From the NCBI RefSeq assembly GCF_006385685.1, contig NZ_VFRP01000008.1, forward strand, positions 62,001-126,000: 64,000 nt of DNA. Direction: 5' to 3'. The DNA is from Amaricoccus solimangrovi. GTDB lineage: Bacteria > Pseudomonadota > Alphaproteobacteria > Rhodobacterales > Rhodobacteraceae. The notes beneath the pieces are model-generated. The model had not been told where the DNA came from. It did no database searches and saw only the letters and a program-made list of their open reading frames with translations. Of this stretch, positions 55,022 to 63,208 are shown piece by piece; position 1 is the stretch's first letter, and each line of letters starts with the position of its first letter. The position numbers were made by a program, and so were the translations under genes.

Positions 55022-55740
55022 GCGATTTCCCGCAGCATGGCGTAGAGCCGCCCCTGCGCCGCCAGCGTCGCGGGATCGTCCACGGGCCGGATCGGCGGCG
55101 CCGGCGGCGTCTCGGCCGGGCTCACGCCCTCGCGCGTCATGACGAGGATCGCATGCCCGAGCCGCGCCGCCTCGCCCGGGTCATGGGTGACGAGCAGCAC
55201 TGTGCGCCCCGCGAGCAGTTCCGCCGCGAGTTCCTGCATCTCCGCCCGCGTCTTCGCATCGAGCGCCGAGAACGGCTCGTCGAGCAGGATCACCGGCCGG
55301 TCCTCCATCAGCGTGCGTGCGAGCGCCACCCGCTGCCGCTCCCCGCCCGAGAGCCGCCGCGGGTGCTTGTGGGCATGCGCGCCGAGCCCGACCCGATCAA
55401 TGAGCGCCGCGGCGCGCGCGAGATCGGGCTTCGCCCCGCGCAGCCGCGCGCCGAGCACCACGTTCCCGGTCACGTCGAGCCAGGGAAAGAGCAGATCGCT
55501 CTGCGCCATGAACGCCACCCGCCCCGCGAGCGGCGCGCCGTCCGAGGCGGCGACCGTCCCCGCGAAATCCGCGCCGGTCGGCAGGCCCGCGATCAGCCGC
55601 AGCACGGTCGACTTGCCGACGCCCGAGGGGCCGAGCAGGCAGGTCCATTCCCCCGGCGCCAGGATCACGTCGAGCGGGCCGAACAGCGGCGCGCTCTCGA
55701 TCTCCGCGTGGCCCGCGACCTCGACCCCGATCCCCCTCAC
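55018..55740 (-). CDS. thiZ: ABC ATPase for thiamine pyrimidine precursors (ThiZ-like)
   Basis: The 240-residue ATPase has Walker A GPSGVGKST near residue 39, a Q-loop in FMAQSDLLFPW, signature LSGGERQRVALARTL, Walker B VILLDEPFSALD and switch His in LLVTHDPGEA. The MxQxDxLFPW motif is seen in NitT/TauT-class importers including ThiZ. The start is a GTG at 55740 overlapping the TenA stop (GTGA). Confidence 0.83.
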   Translation of the reverse strand: MRGIGVEVAGHAEIESAPLFGPLDVILAPGEWTCLLGPSGVGKSTVLRLIAGLPTGADFAGTVAASDGAPLAGRVAFMAQSDLLFPWLDVTGNVVLGARLRGAKPDLARAAALIDRVGLGAHAHKHPRRLSGGERQRVALARTLMEDRPVILLDEPFSALDAKTRAEMQELAAELLAGRTVLLVTHDPGEAARLGHAILVMTREGVSPAETPPAPPIRPVDDPATLAAQGRLYAMLREIA

Positions 55741-56423
55741 CGGCCCCGGAGCCCCATGTCCCAGAATCCGACCTCGAGCCGGGTCGCGGTCCGGAAATGC
55801 CCGGCGAGCCGGGGCCAGCGCGCGGCCCCGGCGAAATCGGAACCGATCCGCCGTTCGGCCGCCGCGTCGATCAGCGCCCCGACGTCGCGGCAGACCGCCT
55901 GGTAGTCCTCGCCGCCATAGGTCCCGATCCATTCGGCATAGCCCGTTCCCGGCGCCGCCTCGGCCCCGAGCCGCGCGCCGATCTCGCCATAGCCGAGCAC
56001 GCAGGGCGCGAGCGCCGCCATCAGGTCGAGGAAATCGCCGGAATAGCCCGCCTCGAGCACGTAGCGGGTATAGGCGAGGTTCTCCGGCGCCTCCTCGGTC
56101 GCCTCGAGCGCGGCCGCGTCGATCCCCTCGCGCGCGCAGAGCTCCAGATGCAGGCTCATCTCCGCGTCGACCAGCGCCGCGACGGTGGCCGCCGCGGGGC
56201 GCATCTCGGCGAGCGTCTCGGCCCTGGCGACCGCGAGCGCCCAGGCGCGGGCGAAATGGATCAGGAAGACGTAGTCCTGCCGCAGGTAGTGGAGGAAGGC
56301 CGCGCGCGGCAGGCTTCCGTCGCGCAGTCCCTCGACGAAGGCGTGGCGCGTGTAGTGCCCCCAGACCTCCCCCGCCCCCGCGCGCCAGAGCGCGAAGGTC
56401 CGGCCGTAGTCCGGCCCGCTCAT
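55737..56423 (-). CDS. tenA: TenA-family thiaminase II / aminopyrimidine aminohydrolase
   Basis: The 228-residue all-helical protein has TenA motifs AFLHYLRQDYVFLIHFARAWALAV, EMSLHLELC, and APCVLGYGEIGARL with the active-site Cys, plus a YAEWIGTYGGEDYQ segment. TenA releases HMP from degraded thiamine products such as aminomethyl-HMP. Its place between the ThiY-like binding protein and the ThiZ-like ATPase gene, with overlaps on both sides, supports a salvage role. Confidence 0.9.
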   Translation of the reverse strand: MSGPDYGRTFALWRAGAGEVWGHYTRHAFVEGLRDGSLPRAAFLHYLRQDYVFLIHFARAWALAVARAETLAEMRPAAATVAALVDAEMSLHLELCAREGIDAAALEATEEAPENLAYTRYVLEAGYSGDFLDLMAALAPCVLGYGEIGARLGAEAAPGTGYAEWIGTYGGEDYQAVCRDVGALIDAAAERRIGSDFAGAARWPRLAGHFRTATRLEVGFWDMGLRGR

Positions 56424-57358
56424 TGCGCGCCGAGATCGATCGCGAGATCGGAGACCGGCCGCGTGCCCTTCGCGAGCCCCGCCTCCTCGAGGAAGGTCTC
56501 GAACCGCGCGTAGCGCCCGGTATCGAGCGCGGCGGGGCGGAGCGCGAAGCGCGGGATCGTGTCGGCCCAGGCACGCCGGTTGAGCTCGTCATCGAGTTCC
56601 GGCGCGGTGCCGACGAAGGTCTCGAGGCTCTCCTCCGGGTGGTTCACGATATACTGCGTCGCCTTCTCGGTCGCGGCGAGAAAGCGGCGGATCGCGTCGC
56701 GGTTCATCGTCCCGGGGTTGGCGAGGTAGATCAGCTCGTCATAGGGCGGCACCCCCTCTTCCTCGACATAGAAGCAGTGGCCCTTGTGCCCCTCGATATC
56801 CATCTGATTGAGCTCGAAATTCCGGAAGGCGCCGATCACCGCGTCGACCTGCCCGGACATGAGCGCGGGCGAGAGCGAGAAATTGACGTTAACCAGCTCC
56901 ACGTCGTCGAGCGTCAGCCCCGCGCGCGCCAGCATCGCGGAGAGCAGCGCCTCCTCGACGCCCGCGACCGAGAAGCCGATCTTCTTCCCCTTGAGATCGG
57001 CCAGCGACTTCACCGGACCGTCGTCGCGTACCAGCAGGCAGTTGAGCGGCGTGGCGACGAGCGTGCCGACGCGTGTGAGCGGCATCCCCTCGGCGACCTG
57101 CAGGTGAAGCTGCGGCTGGTAGCCGACGGCGAGGTCCGCCTGCCCCGCCGCGACCATCTTCGGCGGATCGGAGGGATCGGCGGGCGCGATCACCTCGACC
57201 TCGAGCCCCTCCTCGGCGAAATAGCCCTTCTCCTCGGCGATCACGATCGGCCCATGGTCCGGGTTCACGAACCAGTCCAGCATCAGCGTCAGCCTGTCCG
57301 CCGCGGCCGCCGGGCTCGCCAGCGCGGCCGCGAGCAGGATGCCCCATATCCTCATCAT
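56420..57358 (-). CDS. thiY: NMT1/THI5-like pyrimidine-precursor binding protein (ThiY-like)
   Basis: The 312-residue periplasmic protein has a signal peptide (RIWGILLAAALASPAAAADR) and the THI5-like lead LTLMLDWFVNPDHGPIVIAEEKGYFAEEGLEVEVI, followed by AADPSDPPKMVAAGQADLAVGYQPQLHL. The D-W-F/Y-N-P-H motif is diagnostic of pyrimidine-binding ThiY and THI5 relatives. It overlaps ThiF-like and TenA genes by four bases each. With ThiX and ThiZ it should import formyl-aminopyrimidine or a similar thiamine breakdown product. Confidence 0.88.
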   Translation of the reverse strand: MMRIWGILLAAALASPAAAADRLTLMLDWFVNPDHGPIVIAEEKGYFAEEGLEVEVIAPADPSDPPKMVAAGQADLAVGYQPQLHLQVAEGMPLTRVGTLVATPLNCLLVRDDGPVKSLADLKGKKIGFSVAGVEEALLSAMLARAGLTLDDVELVNVNFSLSPALMSGQVDAVIGAFRNFELNQMDIEGHKGHCFYVEEEGVPPYDELIYLANPGTMNRDAIRRFLAATEKATQYIVNHPEESLETFVGTAPELDDELNRRAWADTIPRFALRPAALDTGRYARFETFLEEAGLAKGTRPVSDLAIDLGAQ

Positions 57359-58326
57359 TCCCTCCCCTGTCGGTCGCCCATGGCGACCAGCCTGATCTCT
57401 CCGCCCCAGTCCGCGCGCAGCCGCCGCGCCGCGCGCCAGGCCCTGAGGCCGCTCCGGCAGACCAGCACGGCGCGCTGTCCCGGCGCCGGGCGCGGTCCGC
57501 CCGGCCCGAAGGCATCGACCGGGTGGCGCGCGCCGACCGCGACCGGCGCCTCGTCCGCCCCGCGCAGATCCGCCACGAAATCCTCCGCGTCGATCTCCTC
57601 CGGCGCGGCGAAGCGCAGCGGGTCGGCGGGCTCCTCCGCGCGGTCGAAGCGGAAACCGCCGAAGCGCATCGCCTCGTCGAAGGTCACGAGCTGGCCGAGC
57701 GGGCTGGGTTCGAGCCCGAGCAGCACACCGAGCGCCATCCGCGCCTGGAGGCAGCCGAGCAGGCCCACCACCGGCCCGAGGATCCCCGCCGTCGCACAAC
57801 TCGCCGCCCGCTCCGGCAAATCCGGGAAGACCGCGCGCAGCGACGGCGCGCCGCCGCAGAACCCGCCCGCGTAGCCGCCGAGCCCGAGCGCCGAGGCGCT
57901 GACGAGCGGCCGGCCCGCCGCGAGGCAGGCATCGGAGAGCGTGTAGCTCACCGCGAAACTGTCGGCGCAGTCGAGCACCAGATCGGCCCGCTCCACCAGT
58001 CCGCCCGCGTTCGCCGGATCGAGCGCGGCGACAAGGGGCCGGACCGCGACCTCGGGGTTGAGCCCGCGCAGGATGCCCGCCGCCGCCTCGGCCTTGAACC
58101 GGCCGAGCCAGACGTCGCCATACATCACCTGCCGGTGCAGGTTGCCCCGCTCCACCACGTCGGGATCGACCACCGTGATCCGCCCGACCCCGGCGCCCGC
58201 GAGATACTGGAGCGCCGGCACGCCGAGCCCGCCCGCGCCGACGACGAGCACCCGCGCCTCCGCGAGCCGCGCCTGCCCCTCCGGACCCACCTCGGGCAGG
58301 ATCATCTGACGCGCGTAGCGGTTCAC
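57355..58326 (-). CDS. thiF: ThiF-family adenylyltransferase with C-terminal rhodanese-like domain
   Basis: The 323-residue protein has an E1-like fold with a nucleotide motif VVGAGGLGVPALQYLAGAGVGRITVVD. RQVMYGDVWLGRFKAEAA and DCADSFAVSYTLSD follow, with a candidate Cys in AASCATAGILGPVVGLLG. From about residue 235 a rhodanese-like segment carries Cys in AVLVCRSGLRAWRAA. It should adenylate the ThiS C-terminus and may hand on the sulphur itself. The CxxC zinc pairs of most ThiF/MoeB proteins are absent (APSLRAVFP replaces the first). GTG 58326 overlaps the ThiE stop. Confidence 0.85.
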   Translation of the reverse strand: MNRYARQMILPEVGPEGQARLAEARVLVVGAGGLGVPALQYLAGAGVGRITVVDPDVVERGNLHRQVMYGDVWLGRFKAEAAAGILRGLNPEVAVRPLVAALDPANAGGLVERADLVLDCADSFAVSYTLSDACLAAGRPLVSASALGLGGYAGGFCGGAPSLRAVFPDLPERAASCATAGILGPVVGLLGCLQARMALGVLLGLEPSPLGQLVTFDEAMRFGGFRFDRAEEPADPLRFAAPEEIDAEDFVADLRGADEAPVAVGARHPVDAFGPGGPRPAPGQRAVLVCRSGLRAWRAARRLRADWGGEIRLVAMGDRQGRE

Positions 58327-58919
58327 CGCGTCGCCTCCACCCAGGCCCGCGTCCGCGCCTCCGGATCGGCGTTGAGCGTGATGTCGGTCACCATCGAGAC
58401 CACATCCGCCCCGGCGGCCAGCACGCCGCCCGCGCGCTCCACCGTCAGCCCGCCGATCGCGACCAGCGGCACGGCGCCGACCCTCGCCTTCCATTCCGCG
58501 ACGCGTCCGAGCCCCTGCTCGGTCCAGCGCATCTTCTTCAGGATGGTCGGATAGACCGGACCGAGCGCCACGTAATCCGGCGCGAGGCCGAGCGCCCGGT
58601 CGAGTTCCGCCTCGTCATGCGTGCTGAGCCCGAGCCGCATCCCCGCCGCCCGGATCGCCGGCACGTCCGCCTCGTCGAGATCCTCCTGGCCGAGGTGGAC
58701 GAAACCGCAGCCCTCCTCGATCGCGATCTCCCAATGGTCGTTCACGACCAGCACGGCCCCCGCCTCCGCGCAGAGGTCGCGGGCACGGGCAATCTCCGCC
58801 CGCGTCTCGGCCGCGCTCCGGTCCTTCACCCTGAGCTGCGCGAAGCGGATGCCGGCGGGCAGCAGCCGGGCGAACCAGTCGGCGGAATCGAAGATGGGGT
58901 AGAAACGATCCGGCATCAT
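58323..58919 (-). CDS. thiE: Thiamine-phosphate synthase
   Basis: The 198-residue TIM-barrel enzyme joins HMP-diphosphate and thiazole phosphate. It has [18 protein letters not shown] (Asn-Asp), [35 protein letters not shown] and AIGGLTVE, all ThiE signatures in order. ATG 58919 overlaps the thiG stop by four bases. It is slightly short but complete. Confidence 0.92.
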   Translation of the reverse strand: MMPDRFYPIFDSADWFARLLPAGIRFAQLRVKDRSAAETRAEIARARDLCAEAGAVLVVNDHWEIAIEEGCGFVHLGQEDLDEADVPAIRAAGMRLGLSTHDEAELDRALGLAPDYVALGPVYPTILKKMRWTEQGLGRVAEWKARVGAVPLVAIGGLTVERAGGVLAAGADVVSMVTDITLNADPEARTRAWVEATR

Positions 58920-59689
58920 TCCAGGAAGGCCCTTCCGATTTCCGGCGTCGAGGCCGCGGCCATGTCGCGCGGCTCCATCGGATCGGCGGCGCGGCCCGCC
59001 GCGCCCGCCTCGACGGCCAGCGCGAAGGCCCGCGCCATCGCCGCCGGATCGCCCGCCTTCGCGACCGCGGTGTTGAGCAGGATGGCGTCGTAGCCCATCT
59101 CCATCGCGGCCGCCGCGTGGCTCGGCAGTCCGATCCCGGCGTCCACCACCAGAGGCACGTCGGGGAACCGCTCGCGCAGCGCGCGCAACCCGTAGGGATT
59201 GACCAGCCCGAGCCCCGAGCCGATCGGCGCCCCCCAAGGCATCAGCACCTCGCATCCGGCGTCGAGGAGCTTTCCGGCCACGACCAGATCCTCGGTCGTG
59301 TAGGGGAACACCTCGAAGCCGTCCGCCGCGAGGATCCGCGCCGCCTCCACCAAGGCGAAGGGATCGGGCTGGAGGGTGTCGGTATGGCCGATCACCTCGA
59401 GCTTGATCCATGTCGTGCCGAAGACCTCGCGCGCCATATGCGCCGTCGTCACCGCCTCCTTCACCGAATGGCAGCCTGCGGTGTTGGGCAGGACGCGCAC
59501 GCCGAGCTCGCGGATCAGCGTCCAGAAATCCGACCCCGCCCGGCCGCCGCCGCTCTCGCGCCGCAGCGAGACGGTGGCGATCCCGGCGCCCGAGGCGCGG
59601 AACGCCTCCGCGAGGATCGCCGGGGAGGGATATTGCGCGGTCCCGAGCATCATCCGGGACCGAATTTCCACGCCATAGAACCGCGGCAT
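58916..59689 (-). CDS. thiG: Thiazole synthase
   Basis: The 257-residue TIM barrel has [29 protein letters not shown], the Schiff-base Lys in [21 protein letters not shown] and [29 protein letters not shown]. It forms the thiazole phosphate from deoxyxylulose phosphate, dehydroglycine (from ThiO) and ThiS thiocarboxylate. One base separates it from thiS. Confidence 0.95.
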   Translation of the reverse strand: MPRFYGVEIRSRMMLGTAQYPSPAILAEAFRASGAGIATVSLRRESGGGRAGSDFWTLIRELGVRVLPNTAGCHSVKEAVTTAHMAREVFGTTWIKLEVIGHTDTLQPDPFALVEAARILAADGFEVFPYTTEDLVVAGKLLDAGCEVLMPWGAPIGSGLGLVNPYGLRALRERFPDVPLVVDAGIGLPSHAAAAMEMGYDAILLNTAVAKAGDPAAMARAFALAVEAGAAGRAADPMEPRDMAAASTPEIGRAFLE

Positions 59690-59690
59690 C

Positions 59691-59888
59691 TCAGCCTCCC
59701 TGTCTCGGCGTCACGACCTCGAGCCGGTCGCCCGGCGCGAGCTCCGTCGCCTCGCGGCTCCCCGCGGGCACGAACTCGCCGTTCACCGCCGTCGCCACCG
59801 CCGCGCCGCCATAGCCCAGTTCGTCGAGCGCGGTGTCGAGCCGCGTGGAACCGATCTCGCGCGGCTCGCCGTTAAGCACGATCCTCAT
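59691..59888 (-). CDS. thiS: Sulphur carrier protein ThiS
   Basis: The 65-residue ubiquitin-like protein starts [10 protein letters not shown], has a central [10 protein letters not shown] strand and ends in [13 protein letters not shown]. The terminal Gly-Gly is the site adenylated by ThiF and converted to thiocarboxylate. It overlaps the thiO 3' end by 17 bases and abuts thiG. Confidence 0.93.
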   Translation of the reverse strand: MRIVLNGEPREIGSTRLDTALDELGYGGAAVATAVNGEFVPAGSREATELAPGDRLEVVTPRQGG

Positions 59889-60879
59889 CCATCACCTCCG
59901 GTCTCGGGCCGCCCGTCACCAGATCGGCGGCCATCCGCGCCAGCGCGGGCGCGAGCAGGAAGCCGTGGCGATAGAGGCCGTTCAGGTAAATGCGCGATCC
60001 CCGCCGCCTGATCCGGGGCAGGTTGTCGGGAAAGGCCGGCCGCGCGTCGACGCCGATCTCGAGCACTTCCGCCTCGCCGAAGGCGGGATGCAGCGCATAG
60101 GCCGCCGTCAGCATCTCGAGCAGCGAGCGCGCGGTGATCCTGCCCCGCTCGCCCGACTCGATCATCGTCGCGCCGAGCATGAAGACGCCGTCGCCGCGCG
60201 GCACGATGTAGAGCGGGATCCGGGGATGCAGCAGCCGGACCGGCCGCGCGAGCGCGACATCCGGGCAGCGCAGCACCAGCATCTCGCCCTTCACTCCGCG
60301 CAGGTCGGCGAGGTCGTCGCGCGCGGCCAGCCCCCGGCAGTCGAAGACCGGCCCCGCCTCCGCCGACCCGCCCGGCGGCGCCTCGCCCGTCAGGATCGGC
60401 ACTCCCGCCGCCGCCAGCCGGTCGCGCAGCGCCGTCAGCGTCGCGCGCGGATCGAGATGCGCTTCCTCCTCGAAGAAGAGCGCCCGCTCGAACCGCCCGG
60501 CGAGGTCGGGCTCCAGCGCGCCGATCTCCTCGCGGCCGAGCATCCGGTGCGCCGTCGTCCGCCGCGCGAACCGGTCGAGCTCACCCCGGTCCCGCCCGAG
60601 CGCCAGGACCAGCGTGCCCGCCCGGGCGACGCCGCCCGCCGCGCGCTCCCACCAGCCGGCGGCTTCCTGGCCGAGCCGGACCACCGGCTCCTCCGCGCTC
60701 TCGCCCTCGCAGAAGGGCGCGAGCATGCCGCCCGCCCACCAGGAGCAGGCGGAGGGACCGGGCGCGCCCGCGCGGTCGATCACGGTGACGCCAACGCCCC
60801 GGCGCGTCAGTTCGGCGGCGAGCGCGAGGCCCGCCACGCCGGTGCCGAGCACGGTCGCGGATGTCAGTCTGTCGGGCAT
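59872..60879 (-). CDS. thiO: Glycine oxidase ThiO
   Basis: The 335-residue FAD enzyme has the dinucleotide motif VLGTGVAGLALAAELTRRGVGVTVID near the start, ACSWWAGGMLAPFCEGE (glycine oxidase signature), VPRGDGVFMLGATMIESG and a terminal GLYRHGFLLAPALARMAADL. It oxidises glycine to the imine used for the thiazole, which is the aerobic alternative to ThiH. It is the first gene of the operon, 64 bases behind a TPP riboswitch. Confidence 0.92.
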   Translation of the reverse strand: MPDRLTSATVLGTGVAGLALAAELTRRGVGVTVIDRAGAPGPSACSWWAGGMLAPFCEGESAEEPVVRLGQEAAGWWERAAGGVARAGTLVLALGRDRGELDRFARRTTAHRMLGREEIGALEPDLAGRFERALFFEEEAHLDPRATLTALRDRLAAAGVPILTGEAPPGGSAEAGPVFDCRGLAARDDLADLRGVKGEMLVLRCPDVALARPVRLLHPRIPLYIVPRGDGVFMLGATMIESGERGRITARSLLEMLTAAYALHPAFGEAEVLEIGVDARPAFPDNLPRIRRRGSRIYLNGLYRHGFLLAPALARMAADLVTGGPRPEVMDEDRA

Positions 60880-60943
60880 GGGCGCCGAGCTCCCGGAAGG
60901 ACGGGACCGAGGCGGGCGGGGATGAGGATCGATGTCGTCATGT

Positions 60944-61025
60944 CCGTTCCCTACGCCGGCATTGTCCGGATCAGGTGCGATGGGTTGGCGCGCGCGCCTC
61001 TCAGCCCTTCCGGGCACCCCAACGG
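60944..61025 (-). promoter_or_regulatory. TPP riboswitch (THI element)
   Basis: On the minus strand the conserved THI box is intact: GGGGTGCCC, CTGAGAGG, CACCTGATCCGGACAATGCC, GCGTAGGGA. The closing P1 stem is CCGTT (61025-61021) with AACGG (60948-60944). It precedes thiO, so TPP should repress the whole nine-gene operon. No U-run terminator follows, and control of translation is more likely. Confidence 0.95.
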
Positions 61026-61085
61026 TTTCCGCATCGATAGCGCCGCGCGCGGGCGAACTCAAGGCCCGGAACCACGGTAGGCGGC

Positions 61086-61388
61086 TCAGAAGCCGTGAAA
61101 CACCATGTCGGCCGCGCGCGTGATCTCGTCCGCCCGGTCCGCGAGCGAGAGGATCGGGCCGCGCGGCAGGCTCGCCGGCACGGCGGCGAGGAACTGGGTG
61201 ACGAGCACATGCGGGACGCCCTCGATCTCGAAGACCGGGTTCAGGACCTTCGCGGGCGCCTGCGCGCACGCCGCGGGCAGGAGCGGCGCCACGACCCGGG
61301 TGCCGAATCCGTCGAGCAGATCGGACTGGAGGTCGAGGAGGAACCCCGCGCCATCGGGCGCCGGGCAGGCGTCGTAGCGCGCCCTCAG
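61086..61388 (-). CDS. ccdB: CcdB-type toxin with apparent CTG start
   Basis: The 100-residue product resembles the gyrase-inhibiting CcdB toxin: FLLDLQSDLLDGFGTRVVAPLLP, LNPVFEIEGVPHVLVTQFLAAVP and the terminal MVFHGF. No ATG, GTG or TTG lies in frame near the family start. The CTG at 61388-61386 overlaps the ccdA stop (CTGA) and puts D19 and Q21-S22-D23 at the same numbers as in plasmid F CcdB. Translation is therefore probably coupled to ccdA and weak. The plasmid-F Trp99 position is His here, while the following Gly is kept. It may be active or impaired. Confidence 0.8.
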   Translation of the reverse strand: MRARYDACPAPDGAGFLLDLQSDLLDGFGTRVVAPLLPAACAQAPAKVLNPVFEIEGVPHVLVTQFLAAVPASLPRGPILSLADRADEITRAADMVFHGF

Positions 61389-61615
61389 AACCGCCGGGAC
61401 CGCTCCAGCGGCAGGCCATTGGCCTCCACCCAGGTATTGGCGCTCGCGATCGCGCCGGCGTTCTCGCGCCGCCACGCCTCGGCCCTGGCGGCGCGGACCG
61501 CCGCCCGGAGCCCCGCCTCCGCCGCGCGGCTCACGTTCACGCCGAGATCCCGCGCCTCGGCGATGAGGCCGGGATCTAGGGAGAGATTGGTTGCCCTGCG
61601 CGACGCGGTCGTCAT
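61385..61615 (-). CDS. ccdA: CcdA-type antitoxin
   Basis: The 76-residue protein has an N-terminal ribbon-helix-helix (RRATNLSLDPGLIAEARDLGVNVSRAAEAGLRAAV) and the CcdA C-terminal toxin-wrapping segment RRENAGAIASANTWVEANGLPLERSRRF. It neutralises CcdB and represses the operon. It lies directly upstream of and overlapping the toxin frame, the normal ccdAB order. Confidence 0.9.
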   Translation of the reverse strand: MTTASRRATNLSLDPGLIAEARDLGVNVSRAAEAGLRAAVRAARAEAWRRENAGAIASANTWVEANGLPLERSRRF

Positions 61616-61683
61616 GTTCCATCTCCGGGATGCGCAAGCATCATCCGCATGGACCGCCCGCGTTTCAACCCCGTCATGCGCCG

Positions 61684-63042
61684 TCACTCCGGTTTCGGCG
61701 GCGTGCCGTCCAGCCGCACCGTCAGTTCGGATTCCGGCTTGATCAGCAGGTCGCGATGCGCGAGCGGGGTGCGGATGCCGTGCTCCCTGAACTTGCGCCA
61801 GATCGACACCAGGACCGCGCTCCGCACGTTGATGACGCCGTTCGCGGGATCGTCGACCCAGAAGCGCATCTCGAGATTGACGGTGCTGTCGCCGAAGCTC
61901 ATCAGCCGGCAGACCGGTTCGGGGTGGCGCAGCACGCGCGGCGTCTCGCGCGCCGCCTCCTCGACGAGGCGCATCGCCAGCGGCACGTCGGCGTCGAAGC
62001 TGATCGCGATCGGCGTCAGCAGCCGCAGGCGGTTGTGGGTATAGGACCAGTTGATCACGCGCCGGCTGATCAGATCCTCGTTCGGCACCAGCCATTCGGT
62101 GCCGTCGCGGGTCGTGAGGGAGACATAGCGCGCGTTGAGCGCGGTGACCCAGCCGAAGAGCAGCTTCTGATGGTCGCCCGGATCCGTGAGTTCGATCACG
62201 TCGCCGGGCTTGATCGAGCGGTCGAAGAGCAGGATCAGCCCGCTGATCAGGTTCGAGATCGGCTTCTGCAGACCGAAACCGATGCCGACGCCGAGCGCGC
62301 CGGTGAAGAGCGCGAAGGCGGTGAGGTCGATCCCCGTGCTCGTCAGCGCGACGACGAGGGCGAGCGCGATGAGCGAGAAGCGGATGAGCTTCGCGGTCAG
62401 CACCCGGAGGGAGGGGGTGAGGCTCGGCGCGCGGCTCACCCGCGCCTCGAGCAGCCGCGAGACGAAGACCGCGAGCCAGAGCAGCACGCCGAGTTCGAAG
62501 GCCGCGCGCAGCAGGTCGAGCGCGGAGACGCTGGTCTCCCCCATCCGGAAATCGAGCTGGTCGAGCCAGACGATGACCGGCCCGAGCAGGCCGAGGATGT
62601 TGAGCGTCGCCATCGCGAAGGTGAGGAAGGCGACCACCCGCGACAGGAAGTCGTTGCGGATGAAGCGGGTCAGGAAGCGGATCACGATCCAGGCGCCGAT
62701 CAGGTTCGTCGCCGTGCTGATGAGCAGGTTCGGCCAGACGAAACGCGCCGCGAGCCCGTTGACGGCGGCGAGCAGCAGGAAGGCGATCGCGGCCCGCGCG
62801 ACCGAGCGGGCGGAATGGAGCAGCGCCCGGACCGCCGGCGTCCCCGCCCGCCGCTCCGCCATCTCCGCGAGGCGCGCGCGTGCCCGCCCCGCCAGGAGAT
62901 GGGCGAGCGCGAGGCAGGCGAGGATGGCCCCGGCCTGCCCGAGCGTCGACCAGACCAGCACCTCGGTCAGCAGCCAGAATTCGAGGCGCATCCGCAGGTT
63001 CTGCAACGCGATGACGTCGACCAGTCTCTGATAGCTTTCCAT
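61684..63042 (-). CDS. MscS-family mechanosensitive ion channel
   Basis: The 452-residue membrane protein has about five hydrophobic segments in the first 250 residues. The MscS core is LTAFALFTGALGVGIGFGLQKPISNLISGLILLFDRSIKPGDVIEL, then the beta domain (VTALNARYVSLTTRDGTEWLVPNEDLIS). The C-terminal mixed domain follows. It releases osmolytes on hypo-osmotic shock; the extra N-terminal helices resemble longer MscS relatives. ATG 63042 is preceded by a G-rich stretch. Confidence 0.9.
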   Translation of the reverse strand: MESYQRLVDVIALQNLRMRLEFWLLTEVLVWSTLGQAGAILACLALAHLLAGRARARLAEMAERRAGTPAVRALLHSARSVARAAIAFLLLAAVNGLAARFVWPNLLISTATNLIGAWIVIRFLTRFIRNDFLSRVVAFLTFAMATLNILGLLGPVIVWLDQLDFRMGETSVSALDLLRAAFELGVLLWLAVFVSRLLEARVSRAPSLTPSLRVLTAKLIRFSLIALALVVALTSTGIDLTAFALFTGALGVGIGFGLQKPISNLISGLILLFDRSIKPGDVIELTDPGDHQKLLFGWVTALNARYVSLTTRDGTEWLVPNEDLISRRVINWSYTHNRLRLLTPIAISFDADVPLAMRLVEEAARETPRVLRHPEPVCRLMSFGDSTVNLEMRFWVDDPANGVINVRSAVLVSIWRKFREHGIRTPLAHRDLLIKPESELTVRLDGTPPKPE

Positions 63043-63208
63043 CGCCCCCCGCGCGCGCCCTCGGCGGCGCCGAGTATCCCCGGGCCGGGCCGGGCAAATC
63101 AACCGCCAGCTTCGCGCGGCCACCCGCGATCTTCGCGGGCGCGCGCTTGGCAGGGACCGGCGCGGGTGCTACTTGACGATCTCACGCATCCGGAGCCGCA
63201 TCCCGGGC

